NCBI RefSeq assembly: GCF_018555685.1 | Contig: NZ_JAFLWW010000012.1 | Span: 124,001-188,000, forward strand | Length of the DNA: 64,000 nucleotides | Direction: 5' to 3' | Source: Aminobacter anthyllidis | GTDB lineage: Bacteria; Pseudomonadota; Alphaproteobacteria; Rhizobiales; Rhizobiaceae | In this document: positions 45,708 to 54,117 of the stretch, piece by piece | How positions within the stretch are numbered: the first letter of the stretch is position 1 | Layout of the letters: each line of letters begins with the position of its first letter | Notes under the pieces: model-generated | What the model saw: only the letters and a program-made list of their open reading frames with translations | What the model was told of the DNA's origin: nothing | Databases searched by the model: none | Position numbers and translations under genes: made by a program

Positions 45708-47033
45708 TCAGCGGGCAACCCGGTCGAGAAAAGCGTCGAATGCGGCAGCGACAACGCGCATCGCAAAGCGATGCTGCCGCCGTACGCGGACAAAACCCTT
45801 TTCGATGTCCACAATCCCGTCCTTGGCAAGCATCGCCAAGCGTTCAGCTGAATCGAGAAAATGGATCGGATCAGATCCGTGGGCGGCACAGATTGCCGGC
45901 ACATCGGCCTCGAGATCGCACATTAGTCGCTCGATGATTGCGGCTCGCGCGCGGTCTTCGTCGGTGAGACGGTAGCCCTTTGACGTCGCCAGACGGCCAG
46001 CTGCGATGTGCCGGCAGTAGGAATCCCGTGTAACCTCGTTCTGGACGTAGCCCTCGCCGACACGCCCGATAGCCGACGCGCCGAAACCGATCAGGGTTTT
46101 GCAGGTGTCGGCCGAGTAGCCCAGCGAGTTGCGCCGCAGGCGACCGGTTTTCTGTGCCAGCGCGAGATCGTCGTCCGGCAAGGCGAAATGGTCGAGCCCG
46201 ATCTCTCGGTAGCCGGCGGCAATCAGCGTCACGGCAATGGCCGCATCCTGTTCGGCGCGGGCAGCGCTGCCCGGAAGCGATGCCTCCTCGATGAGGCGCT
46301 GATTCTTAATAAAGGACGGAATGTGCGAGTAGCCGAACACCGCAAGCCGGTTGGGGCGCATGGCGACCGCCGCCCTCGTGGTCTCGACGCAAGACTGCAC
46401 CGTTTGATGCGGGAGACCAAAGATGAGGTCGAAGTTGATGCTTGTCACTCCATGCCGACGCAGCATTTCGACGGCAGCCGCCGTCTGCGCCTCACTCTGG
46501 ACCCGGTTGATCGCTTTTTGAACAATGGGATCGAAGCTCTGCACGCCGAGGCTCGCGCGGTTCACGCCGGCTGCTTGCAAGGCTTCGGCCATATCGGCCG
46601 TGAACGTGCGTGGATCGATCTCGACGGCGATCGTAGCTGTTTCCGCAAGCGCAAAGTGGCGGCGCAGGAATTCCGTCAGGGCGAGGAACTCAACTGGCCC
46701 CATGAGAGTTGGCGTTCCGCCGCCGAAATGCACATCGCTCACGGGCAGCGCCTGCGGCGCGTGCTCCGAGACCAAACGTATCTCGTCACGCAGCGCCGCC
46801 AGATAATTAACGATCGGCGCATCATGGCGGGTGATGGTGGTGGGGAAGCCGCAATACCAGCACTTTGATCGGCAGAACGGAACGTGCAAGTAGAGTGACG
46901 CCGGATCGTTAGCCGGTAGGTTCCTGAGCCATTCCTCATAAGCGTCGGCGCCGACCGCCCCAGAGAACTCCGCGACAGTCGGATAGATGGTGTACCAAGG
47001 CAGGCGGGCTTCGCGATGTTTTGTGGTCTGCAA
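45708..47033 (-). CDS. hemN: Second HemN-like radical SAM protein
   Basis: A 441-residue protein, start probably TTG 47033 (MQTTKHREARLPWYTIYPTV); no ATG suits the N terminus. The radical SAM motif FCRSKCWYCGFP has CxxxCxxC, followed by HFGGGTPTLMGP and EIDPRTFTADMAEAL. It resembles HemN throughout and keeps the SAM and cluster motifs, so it may be a second coproporphyrinogen dehydrogenase, or a HemZ/HutW-like relative. It is quite diverged from the 41.3 kb copy. The decayed C-terminal piece at 50106-50365 was copied from this gene or its close relative. Confidence 0.85.
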   Translation of the reverse strand: MQTTKHREARLPWYTIYPTVAEFSGAVGADAYEEWLRNLPANDPASLYLHVPFCRSKCWYCGFPTTITRHDAPIVNYLAALRDEIRLVSEHAPQALPVSDVHFGGGTPTLMGPVEFLALTEFLRRHFALAETATIAVEIDPRTFTADMAEALQAAGVNRASLGVQSFDPIVQKAINRVQSEAQTAAAVEMLRRHGVTSINFDLIFGLPHQTVQSCVETTRAAVAMRPNRLAVFGYSHIPSFIKNQRLIEEASLPGSAARAEQDAAIAVTLIAAGYREIGLDHFALPDDDLALAQKTGRLRRNSLGYSADTCKTLIGFGASAIGRVGEGYVQNEVTRDSYCRHIAAGRLATSKGYRLTDEDRARAAIIERLMCDLEADVPAICAAHGSDPIHFLDSAERLAMLAKDGIVDIEKGFVRVRRQHRFAMRVVAAAFDAFLDRVAR

Positions 47034-47169
47034 CAGTTACCGTCCCATGTTGTTGCCTTCCATCCTTACCACTGCGCTCTCCTGTGTCTTTGCGCTATAT
47101 CAGTCCGGTCCGCTTTGGGCCCGATTATTTCGCAGCGATAGCCCCATTCAGCCTTGGCTGGACAGCGAT

Positions 47170-47517
47170 GGTATGAGCACGCGCTGGTCAGCGACAAGCG
47201 CCATGGGTTTCCCGTCGAGACTTTCCCGCACACCGTTTGGTGCTACTATCCTATCCTATCCCCTCCCTTCAGCGTCCGATGGAACGCAGCATGCCCCATC
47301 CGACCAGTCGATTCGGCGTTGGGGCCAGACTTTTGCTCGCCGGCTGGTGCGTAAGACGGCGTCACGTAGCGATACCTGGCATCTCGATGAGTTCGTCGTA
47401 TTAATTGCCGGCACTGTGGCGCACCGTCTGTCAGAGCGGGAATTGTGCTCGAGGAGACCGTCCAGGTCCGCCCCTGCCAAGGCTGCAAGCCTGATGAACC
47501 AATTTAGAAAGTAGCGC
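47170..47517 (+). mobile_element. IS6-family transposase remnant
   Basis: Pieces in two frames follow the IS6/IS26 order: KRHGFPVETFPHTVWCYY, then SIRRWGQTFARRL, SDTWHLDEFVVLIAG and AKAASLMNQFRK at the end. The DDE domain carries the first Asp in DTWHLDE. The middle is deleted and no terminal repeats can be recognised. Non-functional. Confidence 0.7.
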
Positions 47518-47917
47518 TACGCCAGGCGCATGATCGCCGACAAATCGCGCTCCTGTGGCCCGGCAAAGCGCCGGAGTGAAGCGCAACTCAAGCATCGCTG
47601 GCAACTGACAATCGAGCGAATTCGCATGTGCTTCCGTAAAAACAAAAATGGCCCATGCACGGCTTCCGATTCAGAGAGGGGCTTACAACGGCTCGTCTCG
47701 ACCTTCCCGCCTTTCGGAACCACTTTGTCCGGACTAGCTGGAAAGCTGGTGCACCTCGCCACCGCCGAGGTGTGGCCCTTCGCCTAACGAGGACGCTTAC
47801 GCCTAGGCATGTCGGCATCAGTGGGGCATCTCGGCTGACGTACCGAGCGGTGCACTCGCATGATGTCAACAATGTCGAGGCTCAAAACAAACAAAAGCTA
47901 TCGCCATTGAACGATAC
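47518..47917. other. Region downstream of the IS6 remnant
   Basis: About 400 bases. No gene supported. The end leads into the NifA-type upstream site at 47918. Confidence 0.4.
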
Positions 47918-47933
47918 TGTCGCGAAGCGAACA
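47918..47933 (+). promoter_or_regulatory. NifA upstream activator site
   Basis: TGT-CGCGAAGCGA-ACA is an exact TGT-N10-ACA. Its centre is about 150 bases upstream of the start expected from the -24/-12 promoter at 48052, a normal distance for NifA. Confidence 0.65.
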
Positions 47934-48051
47934 GACGAACCATGTCCGAAACATTTGCTTTTCGTGCTCAGCTTGACCCTCAGAGCAAAAAAGGAAACGC
48001 AAACCAAGGTCCGACGGCAACTTGAGTGTCAATCGTAGCTTGGTCGTGAGG

Positions 48052-48067
48052 TTGGCACGTCACTTGC
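48052..48067 (+). promoter_or_regulatory. RpoN (sigma-54) -24/-12 promoter
   Basis: TTGGCACGTCACTTGC agrees with the TTGGCACG-N4-TTGC consensus at every position, with GG and GC ten bases apart. Transcription should begin near 48079. The first full gene downstream is the porin at 48367, with a 17-codon frame at 48123 (after GGAG) and a 10-codon frame at 48177 in the long leader. Confidence 0.82.
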
Positions 48068-48366
48068 GGGGTGATTTTCGAAGCCGTTGTGACGGTACGC
48101 CCGCAGCTATCGGAGATAATCATGGCGATCGACTCGGAAGTGTTTGATTCCTCCCCGGGCATTTCAAGCAGGTGATATGAGAACAACAACTTATCGTGTG
48201 AAAGTATGATTCAGCTTCATCGCCCCTGTTGTTGAATAATTATTATGATCCGTGTGTCACACTGCGATAGGAGCAGCGCGATGTGCATCGTTTTCGATTG
48301 TGGGGACAGGAAGGGCTGGCTCGTTCGTTGACGTCCCCTTCTTCAATATTTGAACGGAGATCAAGA

Positions 48367-49530
48367 ATGAACATCAGGAGCCTCCTGCTCGGCACAGCTG
48401 CGGCCCTGATCGCCGTTTCCTGTGCCCGAGCCGCCGACGCCATCGTCCTGGCCGAGCCTGAGCCCGTTGAATACGTCAAGATCTGCGACGTTTACGGCGC
48501 TGGTTACTACTACATCCCCGGCACCGAGACCTGCCTGCGCATCGGCGGCTATGTCCGTTACGACATCGGCCTCGGCGATGTCGTATCGTATGACCACGCT
48601 AGAACCACGGATGTGAAGACTGGCGAGGCCCAGGGCATATGGCAAAACAACACGCGCTTCACATTCAAAACTTGGACCGGGCAAGAGACCGAACTCGGTA
48701 CATTGCAGACCTACATCGAGACCCGCATGAAATACGGCAAGCACACCGCCTATTCCGGTTCGGACAGTCCTCGATACTATGCCTTCAGCCAAGGCATCAC
48801 GTTGACTTTTGCCTGGGTTCAGCTTGGTGGCCTCCGAGTTGGCAAGGACTGGTCCGCCTTCGACATGTTTATTGGCTACGCGGGCGACGTGCTCAATCAG
48901 ATGCTTATCCCGTACGGCGCCTTCGATACTAATGTGGTTCAGTACTACTTTGACGCCGGTAACGGCTTTTCGGCTGTGGTTTCACTCGAAGAAGGCTCGG
49001 GCCTGGTCGGCACCATCGACAGCTACGTTCCGCACCTGGTCGGCGGAGTGAAATACACACAACACTGGGGCGCGATCACCGGCGTTGTCGCTTATGATAG
49101 CAACTACGAATCGGTCGCCGGCAAGGTCCGCATCGACGTCTATGTTACCGACCAACTCTCGCTATTCGGAATGTTCGGCTACGGCTCCAGCGGCAAGCTC
49201 AACGATGACGTCACTAACGCAATCGACGCTCATGGTCGCGGGTTCTACAAAAGTTGGGGCGGTAACTGGGCTTTCTGGGCCGGCGCCACTTACAAGCTCA
49301 ATGAGACAACTTCGTTGAATCTTCAGCTCTCGGGTGATCAGCTCAGGAACTATGGTGTCGCTGCAAACGTTGCCTATGCGGTTCTTGCAGATTTCACAAT
49401 TACAGCCGAACTCGACTATGACCGCTACGGCGACTTCGCCGTCGGCAAGGTCGACCCTTCCATTAGCTGGGCTAATGCCAACAAAAAGAGCAGTGTCGGC
49501 GGCATCCTCCGTTTCGAACGTTCATTCTAA
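48367..49530 (+). CDS. Outer-membrane porin (Omp2b/Porin_2 type)
   Basis: A 387-residue beta-barrel porin of the alphaproteobacterial family. ATG 48367 follows GGAGATCAAGA and gives a signal peptide (MNIRSLLLGTAAALIAVSCA, cleavage after ARAAD). The mature part begins with the family features VEYVKICDVYGAGYYYIPGT, ETCLRIGGYVRYDIG and ends with a terminal phenylalanine (GGILRFERSF). It lets small polar molecules pass the outer membrane. The NifA/RpoN promoter about 290 bases upstream suggests use in bacteroids. Confidence 0.9.
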   Translation: MNIRSLLLGTAAALIAVSCARAADAIVLAEPEPVEYVKICDVYGAGYYYIPGTETCLRIGGYVRYDIGLGDVVSYDHARTTDVKTGEAQGIWQNNTRFTFKTWTGQETELGTLQTYIETRMKYGKHTAYSGSDSPRYYAFSQGITLTFAWVQLGGLRVGKDWSAFDMFIGYAGDVLNQMLIPYGAFDTNVVQYYFDAGNGFSAVVSLEEGSGLVGTIDSYVPHLVGGVKYTQHWGAITGVVAYDSNYESVAGKVRIDVYVTDQLSLFGMFGYGSSGKLNDDVTNAIDAHGRGFYKSWGGNWAFWAGATYKLNETTSLNLQLSGDQLRNYGVAANVAYAVLADFTITAELDYDRYGDFAVGKVDPSISWANANKKSSVGGILRFERSF

Positions 49531-49547
49531 CGGGAGGAAGAGCTTCA

Positions 49548-49765
49548 TCTCGGTGGCCTCAGGCGGCGAATGACGATTATGCGGGGGACCTGCCACGCCT
49601 GCGGCAGATAAGCCCTGACACGTTTGCAATCGGATACAGCTGCGATTAGGGCGCGGCCGATGCCCCGCTTGCCGGGATGTGACAGCTGGTAAAGCGTTGC
49701 GGCAGGTTTGCTGGCGGTCCCGGCGCTTGCGCTGACGCGTGCGGCGCAGTCCGGCGACACGGTGG
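49548..49765 (+). pseudogene. Remnant of a DapA-like gene
   Basis: The frame PQAANDDYAGDLPRLRQISP, DTFAIGYSCD then stop corresponds to AADDDYAGELARLRSMTP of the intact gene at 56697-57587. The DNA is close throughout: about 30 consecutive bases around 49711-49742 are identical to 57345-57376. A tryptophan codon has become TAG and frames shift afterwards. It begins about 20 bases after the porin stop. Confidence 0.85.
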
Positions 49766-50105
49766 AGGCCGCCGGCAGATGGGTGGGCGCGTGATCGCCG
49801 AAGCAATCGCCGAACTCGCCCAGTATCCCAGCTTCGATAACGACTGAATCGGCGGCGACTCAATGCAACCTTGACTTCCGGAGACCGCGCTGACCGCCGC
49901 CGGCCTGACCGCGCTCGCCGCGCAGGATGCTTCGGACAAGCAAATCACCTGCGTCAAGGCGCCCTTCAAGTCGCTGATCGCCCATGTCTTTATCTCGCCC
50001 AATCTCGTGCCGTGCGGCCACGATTTCATGATCCTCGCGCTCGACCGAACCATCGAGCGGTTCCTGGAAGTGTCCGATCATCGCCAGGTCCTTTTGCGAC
50101 TGGCC
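49766..50105. other. Unassigned stretch between two gene remnants
   Basis: About 340 bases. A plus-strand frame (LTALAAQDASDKQITCVKAP, SLIAHVFISPNLVPCGHDFM) looks protein-like but I do not recognise it; no start signal. Confidence 0.35.
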
Positions 50106-50365
50106 GGGCCTATCGGTGAGCGTTAGATCCAGAACGAGGTTACACGGGATTCCTACAGCCCGCACATCGCAGCTGGCCGCCTGGCAAAGTCAAAGGGCAA
50201 CCGTCTCACCGACGAAGACCGCGGCGAGCCGCAATCATCGAGCGAGGACGAAATAGTGGACAGCGAAGGGTTTTATCCGCACGGCAGGAGGATCGCTTTG
50301 TGGTTAGCGCTATTGCTGCGTATTCGATGCTTTTCTCGACCGGGTTTGCCCGTAGGCACAGCCAA
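50106..50365 (+). pseudogene. Remnant of the C terminus of a HemN-like gene
   Basis: The frame IQNEVTRDSYSPHIAAGRLA, KSKGNRLTDEDR is nearly identical to VQNEVTRDSYCRHIAAGRLA of the gene at 45708-47033. About 90 bases of the original are deleted, then the far C-terminal end follows (GFYPHGRRIAL, then the frame for AFLDRVAR-like CTTTTCTCGACCGGGTTTGC). It lies on the opposite strand from the intact copy, so it is an inverted, partly deleted duplicate. Confidence 0.85.
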
Positions 50366-50519
50366 GCAGCGTGAGGGGAGGCCAAAGGGATAACCAATCG
50401 TCGCTAAACGGCATGCTCCAGCAAATAACGGCAAGACGGTAACGGCGCGCTCGAGCGCCGGTTGAAGTGCTTGGAGTTTTTCCGAATGGGCGAGCGTTGC
50501 GACTAATGAAGGCGTCACA

Positions 50520-52343
50520 TCATTCGACGGTGACTGATTTTGCCAGGTTGCGTGGCTGGTCGAGATCTGTGCCCATGAAGAGCGCCGTGTGGTACGCAAG
50601 AAGCTGTATCGGCAGCGAGAAGATCATCGGCGCGATAATCTCGTCGGTGGCCGGCAGCACGATCGTGTGCATCGTATCAAGTTTCGATGCGGCTGCCCCT
50701 TTTCCATCGGTGATGAGGATAATGCGCCCTCCGCGGGCGGCCACTTCCTGCATGTTGGAGAGGGTCTTGTCGAAAAAGCGATCATGTGGCGCGATGACGA
50801 TCACTGGCATGTTCTCGTCTATCAATGCGATAGGACCGTGCTTCAATTCACCCGCCGCATAGCCTTCGGCGTGGATGTAGGAAATCTCCTTGAGCTTCAG
50901 CGCACCCTCCATCGCCAGTGGGAAATTTGTGCCACGGCCGAGATAAAGGACATGATGACACTTTGACAGTTCGCGCGACAGAAGCTCAATCTCCGGCTGG
51001 ATGCTGTCCAGTACCTGCCTCATGAGGCGCGGCATTTCGGTGAGGCTCTCGACGAGCGCCTGCACCTCATCTTCGGTCACGGTTCCGCGGGCCTTGGCTG
51101 CGTGGATGGCGAGTGCGGCAAGAGCGGCTAGCTGGCAGGTGAAGGCCTTGGTGGAGGCGACGCCGATCTCTGGGCCGGCAAGGATCGGGAAGACCACATC
51201 GGCCTCCCGAGCGATGGTCGATTCGCGCGCATTGACGACAGCGCCAATTTTCAGCCCAAGCTGCTTGCAGTACCTCAGCGATGCCAGCGTATCGGCGGTT
51301 TCGCCCGACTGTGAAATGAACAGAGCCGCAGACTGCGGCGACAACGGAATCTCGCGATACCGGAATTCGGATGCAACATCTATTTCGACCGGCAGGCGCG
51401 CATAGCGCTCGAACCAGTATTTTCCGATCAGCCCGGCGAGATATGCGGTGCCGCAGGCAGAGATCGCCAAGCTCGGGATCTTGGCGAAGTCGATGCCAAA
51501 AACCGCATCGGCACCATTTTCGATGAAATTGATATAATGACCGAGCGCATCGGCGATGACCTCGGGCTGCTCGAGGATTTCCTTCTCCATGAAGTGGCGA
51601 TGGTTGCCCTTGTTGGCCAGAGTGGCCACGGCCACGGAGGTCTGGCGCGGACGCGCGACGGGGTGGCCGTCGTAATCAAAGATATCAGCGCCCGTCCTGC
51701 CGACAACGGCCCAGTCACCGTCGATGAGATAGGTGATTTCATTCGTGAATGGAGCAAGCGCGATCGCGTCGGAGCCCAGGAACATCTCGCCGTCGCCGTG
51801 ACCGATCGCCAGCGGTGGTCCATTGCGCGCCGCAATGATGGTCGACGGATCATCCTCAAAGAGGATGGCAAGCGCGTAGGCACCCCTGACGCTTTTCAGC
51901 ATGGCATGCACCGCCTCACCACGCCTCATGCCCTCCCGGCGGTGCCTTGCCAAGAGATGCGCAAGGACCTCAGTGTCGGTGTCGGTCTGGAACTCGGCTC
52001 CCGTCGCCGCCAATTCGTCCTTCAGTTCGGCGAAATTCTCGATGATGCCGTTATGGACGACGGCCACACCATCCGTGAAGTGCGGGTGTGCATTGCGTTC
52101 CGTCGGTGGCCCATGGGTTGCCCAGCGGGTGTGGGCGATGCCGATGGTACCACCCAGCGGCTCTTCCTTGAGTCTCCTCTCGAGATTGACGAGCTTGCCC
52201 TCCGCGCGCCGGCGGTGCAAGGTGCCCTCGGTGATCGTCGCAATGCCGGCCGAATCATAGCCGCGGTATTCCAGACGCTTCAATGCGTCGACCAGGCGTT
52301 CCGACACCGGCTGTTGCCCAACGATGCCAACAATTCCGCACAT
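50520..52343 (-). CDS. nodM: NodM, glucosamine-fructose-6-phosphate aminotransferase
   Basis: A 607-residue GlmS-type enzyme: glutamine plus fructose 6-phosphate gives glucosamine 6-phosphate, the precursor of the chitin backbone of Nod factors. The N-terminal glutaminase starts with the catalytic cysteine (MCGIVGIVGQ) and contains HTRWATHGPPTERNAHPH; two SIS sugar-isomerase domains follow, with SQSGETADTLASLR and GRGTNFPLAMEGALKLKE. All catalytic residues are intact. A clear nod box lies about 95 bases upstream on the same strand, so this is the symbiotic, NodD-flavonoid-regulated copy and not the housekeeping glmS. Confidence 0.93.
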   Translation of the reverse strand: MCGIVGIVGQQPVSERLVDALKRLEYRGYDSAGIATITEGTLHRRRAEGKLVNLERRLKEEPLGGTIGIAHTRWATHGPPTERNAHPHFTDGVAVVHNGIIENFAELKDELAATGAEFQTDTDTEVLAHLLARHRREGMRRGEAVHAMLKSVRGAYALAILFEDDPSTIIAARNGPPLAIGHGDGEMFLGSDAIALAPFTNEITYLIDGDWAVVGRTGADIFDYDGHPVARPRQTSVAVATLANKGNHRHFMEKEILEQPEVIADALGHYINFIENGADAVFGIDFAKIPSLAISACGTAYLAGLIGKYWFERYARLPVEIDVASEFRYREIPLSPQSAALFISQSGETADTLASLRYCKQLGLKIGAVVNARESTIAREADVVFPILAGPEIGVASTKAFTCQLAALAALAIHAAKARGTVTEDEVQALVESLTEMPRLMRQVLDSIQPEIELLSRELSKCHHVLYLGRGTNFPLAMEGALKLKEISYIHAEGYAAGELKHGPIALIDENMPVIVIAPHDRFFDKTLSNMQEVAARGGRIILITDGKGAAASKLDTMHTIVLPATDEIIAPMIFSLPIQLLAYHTALFMGTDLDQPRNLAKSVTVE

Positions 52344-52439
52344 GTTCTTCTCCGAATTCTTCCCGGCAGCCTTAGCCGACGCAGACGAGGGACGCCGCCC
52401 GGCATGCGCTCAGTTAGAGTCTTCTAATGGAATCCAGTA

Positions 52440-52487
52440 AGTTCGGTAAAATTGATTGTTGGGATAGCCATCATCCACGCCATGGAT
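52440..52487 (-). promoter_or_regulatory. nod box upstream of nodM
   Basis: Reading the minus strand: ATCCAT, then GATG, then ATCCCAACAATC, then AATTTTACC with CGAACT in the last arm. All four blocks of the nod box consensus (ATCCAY, RATG, ATCNAAACAATC, RATTTTACC) are present at correct spacing over 48 bases. The mismatches are one base in the third block and the last CAATC arm. NodD with flavonoid would bind here. Confidence 0.9.
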
Positions 52488-52799
52488 GAACTAAACCTCA
52501 GTCCAATGCGGGTGATGTGAACCGGGGCGTACGCTTCCGCCTTCAACGGGCTGCGCATATCATGGCCGGCGCCCTCACCTGCGTTAATAGCATGCAAGCC
52601 GGCCGGAGGAGACGGGGAATACTTGGGCCGAGTGCGAATGGGTAGCCCCAGCGCACTCTTTGATCTCGCCGTTCAATTGTGCGGACGCTGCTTCATGCAT
52701 CATTCCTCGGTTTGCTTCTCCAGGCCGGACGCAATGACTCCTTTCGGCGACGAGAAGCAAACCCTCTTCCGATCCCTGGGGCCACGCACCACGTCTTGG
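52488..52799. other. Region upstream of the nod box
   Basis: About 310 bases between the nod box and the 3' end of the AHL synthase gene. No gene or repeat stands out. Confidence 0.4.
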
Positions 52800-53486
52800 C
52801 TATCCGCATGGGCCGTGCGGCAGGCCGAGAATCGGTTGCCACAGTACCGGCCCATTCAGACGTCCCCTCCAGCGGATGCGCAACAGGCTGGCGTGAGAGA
52901 TCTCGAGAAACCCGGCCACCGCCTCCGTTTTGCCGACGGGCTGCGGCTTTCCGATGCGCGACAATGGCCACGTTGCGAGGCGAAGGATCCGTTCCATACG
53001 CGTATCGGTCACCGTCACGATTCGGGTGAGATTGTTGGCCAAGCCGAATTCGATCATGCCGGCGAAGAGCTCGTAGGTTGCTTGGGCAAGGCCGCCTGCC
53101 GCCTTGGGCGGCGTTGATGGGGGCAAATCGAGCGCGAAACGGCTGCTTTCCCATATGTCAGGACTCGCGGGCGCCACAGCCTCACCCAGCAGCGCCGGGA
53201 ATGTGTCGCGCAACATGGTCGGCCCAGTGGTTGGCAAGAGGCGCACGCAGCCACGAATTCGCCAATCGGATCCCTTGAGCAGCAGATAGACAGGCTTCAA
53301 GTCGTCAAAGGTGTCTGTTTCCATTTCGCCTCCGGTCTGAACTTCCCAATCGAGCCTCTCCTTGAAAACCCGATATCTGAGCCCGTGCATCTCTTTGAGC
53401 TCGCCTGCGAATTCGCTGTAGAGGCCAGGTGTGATCAGCTGAATTCCGTGCGGGTTGTGTTCCCGCCATCGAAGGGCAAAGCGCAC
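52800..53486 (-). CDS. LuxI-family N-acyl-homoserine lactone synthase, atypical start
   Basis: A 228-residue reading from GTG 53486. The family features FAGELKEMHGLRYRVFKERL, WEVQTGGEMETDTFDD, GCVRLLPTTGPTML, WESSRFALDL and TDTRMERILRL are present, including the conserved Arg, Phe, Trp, Asp, Arg and Glu residues, so the catalytic part looks intact. Homologues begin MIQLITP; here the position of the start Met is GGA (GIQLITP) and the reading continues upstream for about 14 residues to the GTG. No Shine-Dalgarno is seen, so expression is doubtful. It would make an acyl-HSL for quorum sensing. No LuxR gene is in the window. Confidence 0.78.
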   Translation of the reverse strand: MRFALRWREHNPHGIQLITPGLYSEFAGELKEMHGLRYRVFKERLDWEVQTGGEMETDTFDDLKPVYLLLKGSDWRIRGCVRLLPTTGPTMLRDTFPALLGEAVAPASPDIWESSRFALDLPPSTPPKAAGGLAQATYELFAGMIEFGLANNLTRIVTVTDTRMERILRLATWPLSRIGKPQPVGKTEAVAGFLEISHASLLRIRWRGRLNGPVLWQPILGLPHGPCG

Positions 53487-53849
53487 AGCGATGCAGCCTG
53501 TAGACGTTTACAGCTATCCTCGCGGAAGGATCCGGATCTCGCCTGACCGGAGGCAGCCAGCCTGGCAACCGCATGGATCGTCCGAACGCGAGCTTTGCTT
53601 GGCATTTTCCAGATGGAAGGTCCCCTTGGCCTTTGAGACCTGCTTTCCAAGGCGTATTCGCGAGTTTTATCCATGCCTTTATGGTCTTGGAGAGCGTGGC
53701 GGGCAGGCTACACAGTGGGTGGCCGAGAGGTCGGGAATCAGTTGGAATGGAGGAATTCGTCTCGCCAAAGAGGGGATCCTTTGCAATGCACTGCCTGCCC
53801 GACACTCCCGCTTCAACGTTACGCGCCACATACCGCCGAGTAACAGCCG

Positions 53850-54091
53850 GACCGGCGACGCCGGCTGTGCTGGTTGTTGGCCTGATCAGCGGCAGCACGG
53901 TGAATCTGAGCCACGTCGCCAGCCATTTCCACGGACCGGCGAGCGTAGCCTCCAACGATCGCCGGCGGCGACGCTTCTTCCAGTTTACCAGTTCGACGAG
54001 GACTGGCTGGCGTGTACGCTGGTGGCGCGGCTCAACCTACGCCCGCCCTTGCGGCTGTGCCTTGACTGCACCAATTGGAAGCAAGGACATA
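53850..54091 (+). mobile_element. IS4-family transposase remnant
   Basis: In one frame GLISGSTVNLSHVASHFHGP and ASNDRRRRRFFQF, in the next frame VYQFDEDWLACTLVARLNLR and PPLRLCLDCTNWKQG. This is the N-terminal part of an IS4-family transposase up to the first catalytic Asp (LDCTNWK, normally LDRTNWK). It ends where the carbonic anhydrase upstream region begins. No terminal inverted repeats seen; the region 53487-53849 before it holds no gene I can support. Confidence 0.7.
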
Positions 54092-54117
54092 AGGTTCGCA
54101 TCAAGGAGCGAGGCAAT

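Noticed and set aside
47089-47102. TTGCGCTATATCAG upstream of the second hemN as an anaerobox
   Set aside because: Only one half fits the consensus; the spacing to a -10 element is not right.
53305-53955. 216-codon minus-strand frame
   Set aside because: It overlaps the AHL synthase and the IS4 remnant, which explain the DNA better.
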